A DNA stretch of 64,000 nucleotides from RFPW01 sp040401595 (lineage in GTDB: Bacteria > Pseudomonadota > Gammaproteobacteria > Burkholderiales > Burkholderiaceae_E): contig JBBAOE010000003.1 of NCBI GenBank assembly GCA_040401595.1, positions 153,817 through 217,816 on the forward strand, read 5' to 3'. Each line of letters starts with the position of its first letter. The first letter of the stretch is position 1. Position numbers and translations under genes: made by a program. This document shows, piece after piece, positions 8,534 to 17,318 of this stretch. The notes under the pieces were generated by a model. It searched no databases and was not told the origin of the DNA. It saw only the letters and a list, made by a program, of their open reading frames with translations.

Positions 8534-9481
8534 ATGAGCTCTTCTGCCGTGGCCCTGACCCTACCTGCTACTGTCGACGATGTCATTGCCGGTCTGGCGC
8601 AGCGCAACTATCTGTGTGACCGGCGTCTTGCGACGGCGCTTTTTTTGAGCCTCAAGTTGCAGCGTCCGCTGTTTCTGGAAGGGGAACCGGGCGTTGGCAA
8701 GACCGAACTGGCCAAGGCCTTGTCCGATTGGCTGGGCAGTCTCTTGTTACGCGTACAGTGCTATGAAGGACTGGACATCGCGCAGACCGCCTATGAGTGG
8801 AACGTTGCCCGGCAAATGATCGAAATCCGGCTCGCGGAAGCTGCACATGGCGCAAATGAGGCCATCGACCATGATGGGCTGGTTGCCACCCTGTATTCGC
8901 GGGCCATGCTGATCGAACGTCCGCTCCTGCAGGCCTTGACTCAGTCAAGGTCGCCGGTCCTGCTGATCGATGAATTGGACCGCGCCGATGAGCCCTTCGA
9001 TGCGTTTTTGCTGGAGGTACTGGCCGAGAACCAGATTACGGTGCCCGAACTGGGGACGATCAAGGCGGTGGCCCCCCCCTTTGTGCTGATCACCAGTAAC
9101 CGGACCCGCGAGATTCATGATGCGCTCAAGCGTCGGTGCCTATACCACTGGGTTGACTTTCCCGATGTCGAGCGCGAGCTGGAAATCGTGCGCCGCAAGG
9201 CCCCTGGGGCGTCCGAGCGGCTTTCGCGCCAGATCGTCGAGTTTGTGCAGCGCATGCGCACACTCGATTTGTTCAAGGCCCCCGGTGTGGCGGAAACCAT
9301 CGACTGGACCAACGCGCTAGTGGCACTCAACACCATTCGTCTGGATCCGGCGAGCGTTCAAGACACGCTGGGCGTTCTGCTCAAATATCAGGACGATATT
9401 GTCCGCATGCAGGGCGGCGACACCGCGAAGCTGCTCGATGAACTTCGCGCACGTGGAATTTTGGATGGCGAAGCCGTTTGA
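8534..9481 (+). CDS. coxD: MoxR-type AAA+ ATPase, CoxD-like maturation factor
   Basis: About 315 residues. The Walker A motif GEPGVGKTE sits at residues ~50-58 and the Walker B region is LLIDELDRADE. A sensor motif (LITSNRTREIHDA) and arginine-finger region follow, as in MoxR ATPases. In carboxydotrophs CoxD remodels the apo-enzyme to install the metal-sulfur centre, working with the VWA protein encoded next. A GTG at 8525 is an alternative start three codons upstream. The gene begins just after a T-run terminator, so its own promoter or read-through must drive it. The VWA gene starts 43 bases downstream. Confidence 0.9.
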   Translation: MSSSAVALTLPATVDDVIAGLAQRNYLCDRRLATALFLSLKLQRPLFLEGEPGVGKTELAKALSDWLGSLLLRVQCYEGLDIAQTAYEWNVARQMIEIRLAEAAHGANEAIDHDGLVATLYSRAMLIERPLLQALTQSRSPVLLIDELDRADEPFDAFLLEVLAENQITVPELGTIKAVAPPFVLITSNRTREIHDALKRRCLYHWVDFPDVERELEIVRRKAPGASERLSRQIVEFVQRMRTLDLFKAPGVAETIDWTNALVALNTIRLDPASVQDTLGVLLKYQDDIVRMQGGDTAKLLDELRARGILDGEAV

Positions 9482-9524
9482 TTTTTTGTGACGGATTCGT
9501 TCTAACTGATTCGTCCATAAGATA

Positions 9525-10706
9525 ATGCTCGCTGAAAATATCGTTCATTTTTCAAGGGTGCTGCGTACCGCGGGGTTGCAGGTCGGCCCGGACCGCGTGC
9601 TCGCGGGAATTGCCGCCGTCGAAGCGGTCGGGTTTGATCGCCGTGAAGATATCCGGGCGGCATTGTCGGCAGTCATGCTCGACCGGCACGAACAGCAGGT
9701 GATCTTCGACCAGGTCTTCGATGCATTCTGGCGTGATCCAAAGTTGCTCGAGCGGTTGATGTATTTGATGCTGCCCAAAATCAGCGGCCGCGGGGATCAG
9801 GTCCAGCGCCAACGCAGCAATCGGCTGGCCGAGGCGCTGGCCGCGCCGCAAGCGCCCAAGCCCCCCAACCCGGCGAATCAGAGCGCTGAGGAAGAGGTCC
9901 AGTTCGAAACGACCTTCAGTTTCTCGGACCGGGAGCGATTGCAGCGGGCGGACTTCGAGTCGATGACTGCGGCCGAGTTCGCTCTGGCCAAAGTGCTTGC
10001 CGAGCGCATTCCGCTGCCCGTGAGCCCAGTGATCCGGCGACGTTCTGAATTGGCCCCGCGCGGGCGGATCAATCTGCGTCGCACCCTGCACCGGATGGCG
10101 CGTCAGCCCGACGTGTTGTCGCCGGCGTTCATGCAGTTGCAGCGTGAGCTTCCACCGCTGGTCGTGCTGCTCGATATCTCGGGATCCATGGAACGGTATG
10201 CCCGCTTGTTTTTGCATTATGTCCATGGCCTGACCCGGCGCCATCTGCGCGTACAGACCTTCACCTTCGGCACCCGGCTGACCAATATCACCCGCTGCCT
10301 GCGCTCGCGCGACCCCGATGTGGCCATGCAACTGGCCGATCAGCAGGTCGATGACTGGAAGGGCGGTACTCGAATCGGTACCTGCCTGGAGGACTTCAAT
10401 CGGCATTGGGCGCGCCGCGTGCTTGGTCAGAATGCTGCGGTTCTGCTCGTGACCGACGGACTGGATCGGGACGGTGAGGGTCAATTGACGCTTGCGGCTG
10501 GGCATCTCCACCGGATGGCCCATCAGATCGTGTGGCTCAATCCGCTCTTGCGATTTGACGGGTTCGAACCCAGGGCTGCTGGGGTGCGGGCGCTGCTCCC
10601 CCATGTGGACCGTTTTCTGCCGGTGCACAACCTGGCCAGTCTGGCCGATCTGGGGCGGGCGCTACGCGCGCCGGCACTGCGGCCCGCGCTGCTTCTCAAA
10701 CACTGA
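9525..10706 (+). CDS. coxE: VWA-domain protein, CoxE-like
   Basis: 393 residues. A CoxE-family N-terminal region with a proline-rich stretch (PQAPKPPNPANQ, residue ~110) is followed by a von Willebrand A domain. The metal-ion-dependent adhesion motif DISGSM sits at residues 217-222, with GGTRIGTCLEDF and VTDGLDRDG downstream supplying the rest of the site. CoxE partners with the MoxR ATPase CoxD in assembling the Mo hydroxylase active site. The gene is 20 bases before the XdhC-like gene and clearly in the same operon. Confidence 0.9.
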   Translation: MLAENIVHFSRVLRTAGLQVGPDRVLAGIAAVEAVGFDRREDIRAALSAVMLDRHEQQVIFDQVFDAFWRDPKLLERLMYLMLPKISGRGDQVQRQRSNRLAEALAAPQAPKPPNPANQSAEEEVQFETTFSFSDRERLQRADFESMTAAEFALAKVLAERIPLPVSPVIRRRSELAPRGRINLRRTLHRMARQPDVLSPAFMQLQRELPPLVVLLDISGSMERYARLFLHYVHGLTRRHLRVQTFTFGTRLTNITRCLRSRDPDVAMQLADQQVDDWKGGTRIGTCLEDFNRHWARRVLGQNAAVLLVTDGLDRDGEGQLTLAAGHLHRMAHQIVWLNPLLRFDGFEPRAAGVRALLPHVDRFLPVHNLASLADLGRALRAPALRPALLLKH

Positions 10707-10726
10707 TCTGAAAGGACACGAGAGTC

Positions 10727-11713
10727 ATGGACAGTCTGGACCTGCAGGTTCTTGCGCAAGCGCGCGACTGGCTCAATGAAGGCCATGGGGTCTGGCTGGT
10801 GACCGTCATCGAGACCTGGGGTTCGGCGCCACGCCCGCCCGGGGCACTTCTGGCGTTGCGCAATGACGGTCTTGTTGTGGGCTCCGTCTCTGGGGGCTGT
10901 GTCGAGGATGACCTGATCGATCGGGTTCGTCATGGCGAACGGGTTGATCATCCCTCGCTCGTGACCTATGGTGTCACCAAGGAAGAGGCTGCGCGCTTCG
11001 GCCTGCCCTGTGGCGGCAATCTTCGCCTGGTGCAGGAGCCCTTGCGCGCCAGTGGCTGGGTCGATGAAGTGTTAACGCGGACCTCTGCCCATGAACTCGT
11101 GGCACGCCGCCTTGACCTACAGACCGGCGAGGTGACGGTTGAGGTGGCCGATCGTGCAGACACCTTTGCCTTCGATGGCAAAACGCTGCGCGCCCTGTTT
11201 GGGCCCCGCTGGCGATTGCTGATGATCGGTGCCGGGCAGCTGTCGCGTGCCGTTGCAACGATGGCGCTCGCACTCGATTTTGACGTGATCTGCTGTGATC
11301 CTCGAGAGGAGTATCACCTGACTTGGGACGTTCCCGGCACGACGTTCAGCAAGGCAATGCCCGATGACCTGGTCCTTGAACTCGCACTCGATCCGCATAG
11401 TGCGGTGATCGCATTGACACATGACCCCAAGCTCGACGACATGACGCTGCTGGAGGCGCTGCGTTCGCCAGCCTTCTATATCGGTGCGCTGGGTTCGCGC
11501 GGCAACACGCAGAAGCGCAAGGAGCGCCTGAAGGAATTCGATCTGACTGAGGCGCAGATCGATCGCCTGCACGGCCCGATCGGCCTTGATCTTGGCAGCA
11601 AGACGCCAGCGGAAATTGCGGTCTCCATCGTGGCGGAGATCATCGCCGTACGAAACGGTGTTGCGCTGGCCCAGAAGAAAACAGGTTCCTCGATCCCTGG
11701 GGCTAAGACCTAG
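10727..11713 (+). CDS. XdhC/CoxF-family molybdenum-cofactor accessory protein
   Basis: 328 residues with the two-domain XdhC layout. The N-terminal XdhC/CoxI domain has ETWGSAPRPPGA near residue 25 and GSVSGGCVEDDL near residue 50. The C-terminal Rossmann domain has MIGAGQLSRAVA near residue 165 and ALGSRGNTQKRKERL near 250. The family binds molybdenum cofactor and helps sulfurate it before insertion into hydroxylases. It closes the cox cluster. Its last 11 bases overlap the convergent end of the SLAC1-like gene. Both CoxF and XdhC names are used for such proteins, so I leave the symbol blank. Confidence 0.88.
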   Translation: MDSLDLQVLAQARDWLNEGHGVWLVTVIETWGSAPRPPGALLALRNDGLVVGSVSGGCVEDDLIDRVRHGERVDHPSLVTYGVTKEEAARFGLPCGGNLRLVQEPLRASGWVDEVLTRTSAHELVARRLDLQTGEVTVEVADRADTFAFDGKTLRALFGPRWRLLMIGAGQLSRAVATMALALDFDVICCDPREEYHLTWDVPGTTFSKAMPDDLVLELALDPHSAVIALTHDPKLDDMTLLEALRSPAFYIGALGSRGNTQKRKERLKEFDLTEAQIDRLHGPIGLDLGSKTPAEIAVSIVAEIIAVRNGVALAQKKTGSSIPGAKT

Positions 11714-12680
11714 CCACGGCGGCGTCGGTGGCCAGGAGCGTGCCGTTCAACAGGCCATAAAGGGTTGCGAGTAGCAGAGCTGCGATGAGCAGCGTGCTCA
11801 GTCCAAGCAAACCCAGTGCAGCGACATACAAGGGGCCGGTCGATGAGACGCTCAGACTCAGCGCCGAAAACGCCGCCAACGGAAAGCTCATCCCCCAGTG
11901 CGCCATGCCAAAGGGAAGACGGGCGATGCGCGGCACAAGTGGCAGGACCCAGCAGAGGGTAAAGAGGGCAAGTCCCCAGAAGGCCCATCCCACGAGGAGT
12001 GGGAAGTTGAAGAGCAATGCATCCAGTCCAATCAGCGCAGGCGGCGCGATCAGGATGAAGTTGGTGGGAATCAAACGGTCTGGCCAGAGCCCCTGATGGG
12101 CGATCCGGACCACCAGCAAGGCGAGGGCGATCGGCCATAGGGCGACGCCGACCATGCATTGCGCCGCCGACCATTCCAGGTGGCCCAGTGGGACCCCGGC
12201 CAACGGAACGAGCACACTGCCGACGACTGGGATGAAGAGCGCTGGCGTTGCGCTGGCCCACTGCAGGCCGCCTTCTGTGCCGGGCCGCCACCAGCGCGAG
12301 AGTACCCAGATCGAAACGAACCAGATGCCCAGTGATCCGCCCCACCAAAGCGCGTCTATTACCGGGCCGCGCAGGCCGAGCGCGACGCCCAATGTCGTGA
12401 GCACCAGGACCGAGATCGGCATGGTGGCCACGAACGTATGTCGTACGGGATGGCGTAGGTCCGCCTGCCATGCGTCGCGATGTCGATGAATTCTGAGCAG
12501 GGACGCGCCGGCCAGCGTGACAAAGACGGCGCAGGCGAGCGCTCCGATGAGCACCGAAATACTTGGGATCGTGGTGCGGTTCCAGGCCATCCCGAGGCCG
12601 CAAAGCCCGAGGACCATGGAGAACCAGGCTGGGTCGAGCTGAGGCAGCTTGGGTTGTCTCAGTAACTCGGGGCTGCGCAT
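11703..12680 (-). CDS. SLAC1/TehA-family anion channel-like membrane protein
   Basis: 325 residues and about ten hydrophobic segments. The start of the membrane domain reads LDPAWFSMVLGLCGLGMAW, the hallmark first helix of SLAC1/TehA/Mae1 transporters. Later helices have the proline- and glycine-rich pattern of that fold, for example LPFGMAHWGMSFPLAAF. Family members are anion channels, malate transporters or tellurite-resistance proteins; the cargo here cannot be assigned. It converges with the XdhC-like gene with an 11-base overlap, so antisense transcription over the 3' ends is possible. Confidence 0.82.
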   Translation of the reverse strand: MRSPELLRQPKLPQLDPAWFSMVLGLCGLGMAWNRTTIPSISVLIGALACAVFVTLAGASLLRIHRHRDAWQADLRHPVRHTFVATMPISVLVLTTLGVALGLRGPVIDALWWGGSLGIWFVSIWVLSRWWRPGTEGGLQWASATPALFIPVVGSVLVPLAGVPLGHLEWSAAQCMVGVALWPIALALLVVRIAHQGLWPDRLIPTNFILIAPPALIGLDALLFNFPLLVGWAFWGLALFTLCWVLPLVPRIARLPFGMAHWGMSFPLAAFSALSLSVSSTGPLYVAALGLLGLSTLLIAALLLATLYGLLNGTLLATDAAVARS

Positions 12681-12761
12681 TGGCTCAGATTGCCCCAGGG
12701 ACTCTTGGCGTTTCAGATGGATCCTGTAGAAGCTCGAGTATTCAGACGCCAGAGGTCAATC

Positions 12762-12791
12762 GCTTTCTGGAATGGCGCTTTCTGGAATGGC
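12762..12791. repeat. Perfect 15-bp tandem duplication
   Basis: GCTTTCTGGAATGGC occurs twice head to tail in the short region between the SLAC1-like gene and the ketopantoate-reductase-like gene. It is 71 bases before the latter's start. No function is visible; it looks like a recent slip duplication near a promoter. Confidence 0.9.
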
Positions 12792-12862
12792 ACTTCCATG
12801 CAAGACTTGATCATCGTGCAGATGATAAAACCGATTGAACTTGGAAGGGCGCGGGATAAGCG

Positions 12863-13858
12863 ATGATTCTTGTCATGGGTGCCGGGGCAGTCGGCTGTTT
12901 TCTTGGCGGGCTCCTGCAGGCGTCGGGGCTCGAGGTCGTCTACGTGGGGCGACCGAAGGTGCTCGATGCCTTGTCCACTCATGGGCTGACCCTGACCGAT
13001 CTGGAGGGACGTCGGCTTACCATCGATGCGCGTGACCTGAGGCTCGCTACCGAGGTACCAGCGGGGCTTGTGCCGTCCGTGACACTGCTATGTGTCAAGG
13101 CCGGTGCGACACCGGAGGCGGCAATGAGCCTTCAGTCCAGCCTCCCTGCCGGCAGTGTGGTCGTCTCCATGCAAAACGGGATCGGACAGGCAGGCCGTGC
13201 CGAGCGTGTTGCACCATCGTTGTGTTTTCTCGATGGGATGGTCTCGTTCAATATTGCGAACCTTGGTGCGGGTCAGTACCACCGTGGAACGGCCGGATTT
13301 TTGGCGGCAACTGACCACCCGATGCTGCAAGCCGTCGTCGCGGCGTATCGTTCTCAGCAACTCGGGCTGCGGCTGGTTGCGGATATGCGTCCGATTCAGT
13401 GGGGAAAACTCCTGCTGAACTTGAATAACCCCGTCAACGCGCTATCCGGACTGCCACTTCGCGAAGAATTGATGCAAGACGGCTACCGACGTTGCCTGGC
13501 GGCACTGCAGGAAGAGGCCCTGGGGGTCCTGGGCGCGGCAGTGATCGAGCCTGCACAGCTGACCGCGGTCGCGCCACGGACGTTTTTGCGCGTGTTGCGG
13601 TTGCCGACCTTTCTGTTTCGCGTATTGGCCAGGCAAGCGCTCAAGATCGATGTCAAGGCACGCTCCAGTATGGCCGATGATCTGAGCGCGGGGCGCCAAA
13701 CTGAAATTATCTGGTTGTGCGGTGAGGTTCAACGCTTGGCAGAGTCGGTCGGGCTCAATGCCCCCTTGAATGCGCGGATGCAGGCTCTGGTGGAGGCCTG
13801 GCCGCAGCGCGGGGCGCCGTATTCCCCCAGGCAACTGATGGAGTCTCTCGGAATTTGA
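12863..13858 (+). CDS. 2-dehydropantoate 2-reductase (ketopantoate reductase) family enzyme
   Basis: 331 residues. The NADPH-binding motif GAGAVG is at residues 6-11. The family motifs CVKAGAT and MQNGIGQ (around 74-107) and the catalytic-lysine segment WGKLLLNLNNPVNALSG (around 176) are present. Ketopantoate reductase makes pantoate for coenzyme A. Many Burkholderiales carry extra homologues of unclear substrate, and no other pantothenate gene is nearby, so panE function is not assured. The Asn-for-Cys variation in the helix after the Lys is common in these paralogues. Confidence 0.85.
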   Translation: MILVMGAGAVGCFLGGLLQASGLEVVYVGRPKVLDALSTHGLTLTDLEGRRLTIDARDLRLATEVPAGLVPSVTLLCVKAGATPEAAMSLQSSLPAGSVVVSMQNGIGQAGRAERVAPSLCFLDGMVSFNIANLGAGQYHRGTAGFLAATDHPMLQAVVAAYRSQQLGLRLVADMRPIQWGKLLLNLNNPVNALSGLPLREELMQDGYRRCLAALQEEALGVLGAAVIEPAQLTAVAPRTFLRVLRLPTFLFRVLARQALKIDVKARSSMADDLSAGRQTEIIWLCGEVQRLAESVGLNAPLNARMQALVEAWPQRGAPYSPRQLMESLGI

Positions 13859-13950
13859 CGATTAGCCCGCGACAAGTTCATGTGCACTTGAGGAATTTTC
13901 ATCCAAGCTTGTCCAGACCAACTGTCGTGCGCTTCATGCGGGAGGGACTC

Positions 13951-14379
13951 ATGCGCAATGTCGGAGCGTTTCTGAAGGACCAACGGGGGCCGGTCTGGTC
14001 AGTCCACCCCGATCAGACTGTCCGTGAAGCGCTTGAGCTTCTGGCCAGACACAACATCGGCGCGTTGCTCGTCCTGCGCGATGCGCATCTGGAGGGTGTC
14101 TTTTCGGAACGCGATTACGCCCGCAAGGTTGCCTTGGAGGGGCGCAGCAGCAACGACACCCGGATCGCCGAGGTCATGACAACCCACGTTATCCACGTGT
14201 CGCCCGAACACTCGATCGAAGCGTGCATGGAGCTGATGACAAACCACCGAATCCGCCATCTCCCGGTCCTCGATGGCGATCAGTTGATAGGCCTGATCTC
14301 TATCGGAGATGTGGTGCGGGAGATGCTTGCGGCGCAACAGTTTTTAATCGATCAGTTGCACCATTACATCGCTGGCTGA
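13951..14379 (+). CDS. CBS-domain pair protein
   Basis: 142 residues made of two CBS domains. The first spans about residues 15-70 (HPDQTVREALELLARHNIG). The second spans about 78-135 (HVSPEHSIEACMELM, RHLPVLDGDQLIGLISIGD). Such pairs bind adenine nucleotides and regulate partner proteins. I chose the ATG at 13951 because GGAGG sits 5-6 bases upstream; a frame open from 13855 overlaps the previous gene. No partner domain is fused, so the target is unknown. Confidence 0.87.
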   Translation: MRNVGAFLKDQRGPVWSVHPDQTVREALELLARHNIGALLVLRDAHLEGVFSERDYARKVALEGRSSNDTRIAEVMTTHVIHVSPEHSIEACMELMTNHRIRHLPVLDGDQLIGLISIGDVVREMLAAQQFLIDQLHHYIAG

Positions 14380-14447
14380 TCCATCGTCGCGGGCGTTGGT
14401 CGAGCCGAACCTGGGGCCGCGAGGCACCGGGTTCCTGCGTCCCTGCG

Positions 14448-15881
14448 TTACAGCCCGGCCTGCGTCACAAACTTGCTGTTGAGGTAGGCGCTGATCGCTT
14501 CACTACCGCCTTCCGAGCCGTAGCCCGAGTCCTTGACCCCGCCAAAGGGGGTTTCAGGAATTCCCAGACCCACGTGGTTGATCGAAATCATGCCGGTCTC
14601 GACCGAAGCCGCAATCGCTTGCGCGGTTTTGGCCGAACGGGTCCAGGCGTAGGCAGCCAGTCCGAACGGCAACCGATTGGCCTCACGCACGGCATCTTCG
14701 AAGCTGCCAAACGGATTGATCACCGCGAGAGGGCCGAATGGCTCTTCGTTCATGGCGCGAGCATCATTCTCGAGTTCCGTCACGACGGTCGGTTCCCAGA
14801 AGTTGCCGTGTTTGCCGATTTCATGGCCGCCTGCGCGCACTTTGCCCCCATGTTTCTGTGCATCCTCGATGTTGGCCTGCATGGCTGTGATGCGCCGCGG
14901 GTTGGCGAGAGAGCCCATCTGGGTGCCCGCTTCCAGGCCATTACCGACCTTCAGCTTATTGGCGTGGGCAACGAACTGTTCGACGAAGCTGGGATAGATG
15001 CCTTCCTGCACCAGAAAACGGGTGGGCGAGATGCAGACCTGACCGGCATTGCGGAATTTGCTCGCGGCCATCACCTTGGCGGCGACCGCGGCATCGGCAT
15101 CGTCAAAGATGATCACGGGGGCATGGCCACCGAGTTCCATCGTGGCGCGCTTCATGTGCTGGCCCGCCATTGCCGCCAGATGCTTACCCACGACGGTTGA
15201 ACCGGTGAACGAAATCTTGCGGATGATGGGATGCGGGATCAAATACGACGAAATGGCGGCCGGGTCGCCGTAGACCAGATTGACCACACCAGCCGGTATT
15301 CCAGCATCCACAAAGCACCGAACCAGTTCTGCGGGAGACGCTGGAGTCTCTTCGGGCGCCTTGATGATGATCGAGCATCCTGCCGCGACGGCCATCGAAA
15401 GCTTGCGCACGACCTGATTGACAGGGAAGTTCCAGGGCGTGAAGGCAGCGACCGGGCCGACCGGTTCCCGCACGAGCAGCTGGTAGACGCCCTCGGCGCG
15501 CGCCGGGATCACCTGGCCGTAGGTGCGCCGCGCCTCTTCTGCGAACCAGTCGATGATGTCCGCCGAGTTGAGGATTTCCATTTTGGCTTCGGCGAGCGGT
15601 TTGCCTTGCTCCATGGTCATGGCCTGGCACACGCGATCGACGCGATCCCGCAGCAATTGAGCCGCCTTGCGCATGACCTTGGAACGCTCGAATGCGGACA
15701 CCTTGCGCCACACAGCGAAGCCTCGATCGGCCGCTTCGAGCGCTCGGTCCAGATCCGCCTGTTCGGCAAACGCAACCGTGCCGATGGGCTCCCCAGTTGC
15801 GGGATTCACCACCGGGATCGTGCGCCCTGCCGCCGCATCGCACCAGGCGCCGTCGATGAAGAGTTGAGTATTTGGATACAT
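14448..15881 (-). CDS. NAD(P)-dependent aldehyde dehydrogenase, succinate-semialdehyde dehydrogenase type
   Basis: 477 residues, standard for class-3-like ALDH/GabD enzymes. The catalytic Cys283 lies in NAGQVCIS and the general base Glu249 in MELGGHAP. TPWNFPVNQV and the coenzyme motif FTGSTVVG are typical. It is the last gene of a five-gene minus-strand operon; its ATG lies 8 bases after the stop of the ACAD10/11-like gene, with AGGA 6 bases before the start. In that context it could oxidise a hydroxy-aldehyde or succinic semialdehyde to feed an acyl-CoA route. A longer open frame reaching 16211 overlaps the upstream gene in another frame and is not real. Confidence 0.9.
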   Translation of the reverse strand: MYPNTQLFIDGAWCDAAAGRTIPVVNPATGEPIGTVAFAEQADLDRALEAADRGFAVWRKVSAFERSKVMRKAAQLLRDRVDRVCQAMTMEQGKPLAEAKMEILNSADIIDWFAEEARRTYGQVIPARAEGVYQLLVREPVGPVAAFTPWNFPVNQVVRKLSMAVAAGCSIIIKAPEETPASPAELVRCFVDAGIPAGVVNLVYGDPAAISSYLIPHPIIRKISFTGSTVVGKHLAAMAGQHMKRATMELGGHAPVIIFDDADAAVAAKVMAASKFRNAGQVCISPTRFLVQEGIYPSFVEQFVAHANKLKVGNGLEAGTQMGSLANPRRITAMQANIEDAQKHGGKVRAGGHEIGKHGNFWEPTVVTELENDARAMNEEPFGPLAVINPFGSFEDAVREANRLPFGLAAYAWTRSAKTAQAIAASVETGMISINHVGLGIPETPFGGVKDSGYGSEGGSEAISAYLNSKFVTQAGL

Positions 15882-15889
15882 GCTTTTCC

Positions 15890-17200
15890 TCAGCTGGCCT
15901 GAACCGCACGGGCGGATGCCTGAGCCGCGTATTTCCCCAGCTCCAGTTTGGCCAGCGCAGCGCGGTGGACCTCGTCGGGGCCATCGGCAAAGCGCAGTGT
16001 GCGCGCCCCAGCCCACATGCCAGCCAGGGGGAAGTCGCCGCTGACACCACCACCGCCATGGGCCTGAATCGCCTGGTCGATGATGTCGCAGGCGACATTG
16101 GGTGCGACGACCTTGATCATCGCGATTTCGGCCTGGGCGGACTTGTTGCCAGCCTTGTCCATGATCCAGGCCGCTTTCATCGTCAGCAAGCGGGCCATCT
16201 CGATCCGGCAACGCGCATCGGCGATCCGCTCATGCCAGACGCTTTGGGTGGAAACCGGGCGACCGAAGGCGACCCGGCTGGTCAGGCGTTTACACATCAA
16301 TTCGAGGGCGCGCTCGGCCAGGCCAAGCAGGCGCATGCAATGGTGGATCCGCCCTGGTCCGAGGCGGCCCTGAGCGATTTCGAAACCGCGCCCTTCGCCC
16401 AGCAGGATGTTGGAGGCTGGAACCCGGGCATGATCGAAGACGACTTCGCAGTGCCCATGGGGTGCATCGTCGTAGCCATAGACACTGAGTGGGCGCAGGA
16501 TTTTGACGCCTTCGGTGTCGACCGGCACCAGAATCATCGACTGCTGCTGGTGACGATTGGCATTCGTGGGGTCGCTCTTGCCCATGACGATCATGATTTT
16601 GCAACGCGGGTCACCCGCGCCGCTGATCCACCACTTTCGGCCCGTGATCACATACTCATCCCCGTCACGTTCGATGCGGGTCTCGATATTCGTTGCATCG
16701 CTCGAGGCGACGGCTGGTTCGGTCATCGCAAACGCCGACCGAATCTCTCCCGCCAGCAGCGGCTTGAGCCAGCGCTCGCGATGTTCAGGCGCAGCGTAGC
16801 GGCGCAGCGTCTCCATGTTGCCGGTATCGGGAGCGCTGCAATTGAAGACTTCTGGCGCCCACGGAATCTGGCCCATGATTTCGGCCAGCGGCGCGTACTC
16901 GACATTGGTCAGGCCTGCGCCGTGTTCGGCCGAGAATTGCGCATGGAATTCTGAATGAGCTCCGCCCGCCTGGCCGCCCGATGGGTCGGTGGCCGGCAAC
17001 CAGAGGTTCCAGAGCCCGGCTGCGCGAGCCTTGGGCTTGAGTTCTTCAATCACCGGCAGGGGTGACCAACGCTGGCCGCGCGCGGTCTGTTCGGCCAGTT
17101 CTTCTTCGAAGCGATGCTCCGCAGGGTAGACGTGAGTTTGCATGAAAGCGCGAACGCGCTCCTGAAGCGCCTGGGCGCGGGGGGTATGAGCAAAGTCCAT
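15890..17200 (-). CDS. Acyl-CoA dehydrogenase, ACAD10/11-like
   Basis: 436 residues, an FAD acyl-CoA dehydrogenase with flavin motifs FAMTEPAVASSD and KWWISGAG. The C-terminal motif ADGPDEVH (residues 405-412) places Asp406 where medium-chain enzymes have the catalytic Glu of YEGTS. That change is characteristic of the ACAD10/ACAD11 group and its bacterial relatives. Members of this group work with an APH-type kinase to remove a phosphorylated hydroxyl from acyl-CoA. The kinase-containing gene lies directly upstream (118 bases), supporting a joint function. Substrate chain length cannot be read. Confidence 0.88.
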   Translation of the reverse strand: MDFAHTPRAQALQERVRAFMQTHVYPAEHRFEEELAEQTARGQRWSPLPVIEELKPKARAAGLWNLWLPATDPSGGQAGGAHSEFHAQFSAEHGAGLTNVEYAPLAEIMGQIPWAPEVFNCSAPDTGNMETLRRYAAPEHRERWLKPLLAGEIRSAFAMTEPAVASSDATNIETRIERDGDEYVITGRKWWISGAGDPRCKIMIVMGKSDPTNANRHQQQSMILVPVDTEGVKILRPLSVYGYDDAPHGHCEVVFDHARVPASNILLGEGRGFEIAQGRLGPGRIHHCMRLLGLAERALELMCKRLTSRVAFGRPVSTQSVWHERIADARCRIEMARLLTMKAAWIMDKAGNKSAQAEIAMIKVVAPNVACDIIDQAIQAHGGGGVSGDFPLAGMWAGARTLRFADGPDEVHRAALAKLELGKYAAQASARAVQAS

Positions 17201-17318
17201 GGGTCTTGGTCTCCGATTTGATCGTTCAGATGTTGGGAATCAGATGGTGGAAATGAGCGGTGTCGTCGGTCCGGGCTGTATCCGTCGCCGATGTTGGTTG
17301 AGAGTCAGGGCGTTTCGT

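Noticed and set aside
9552..10628. A 358-residue minus-strand frame inside coxE
   Set aside because: It mirrors the VWA gene and shows no motif.
15882..16211. N-terminal extension of the ALDH
   Set aside because: The extra residues lie in the upstream ACAD gene in another frame, and a ribosome site precedes the ATG at 15881.
15872..16954. A 360-residue plus-strand frame across the ACAD and ALDH genes
   Set aside because: It opposes two intact enzymes with catalytic residues and has no family features.
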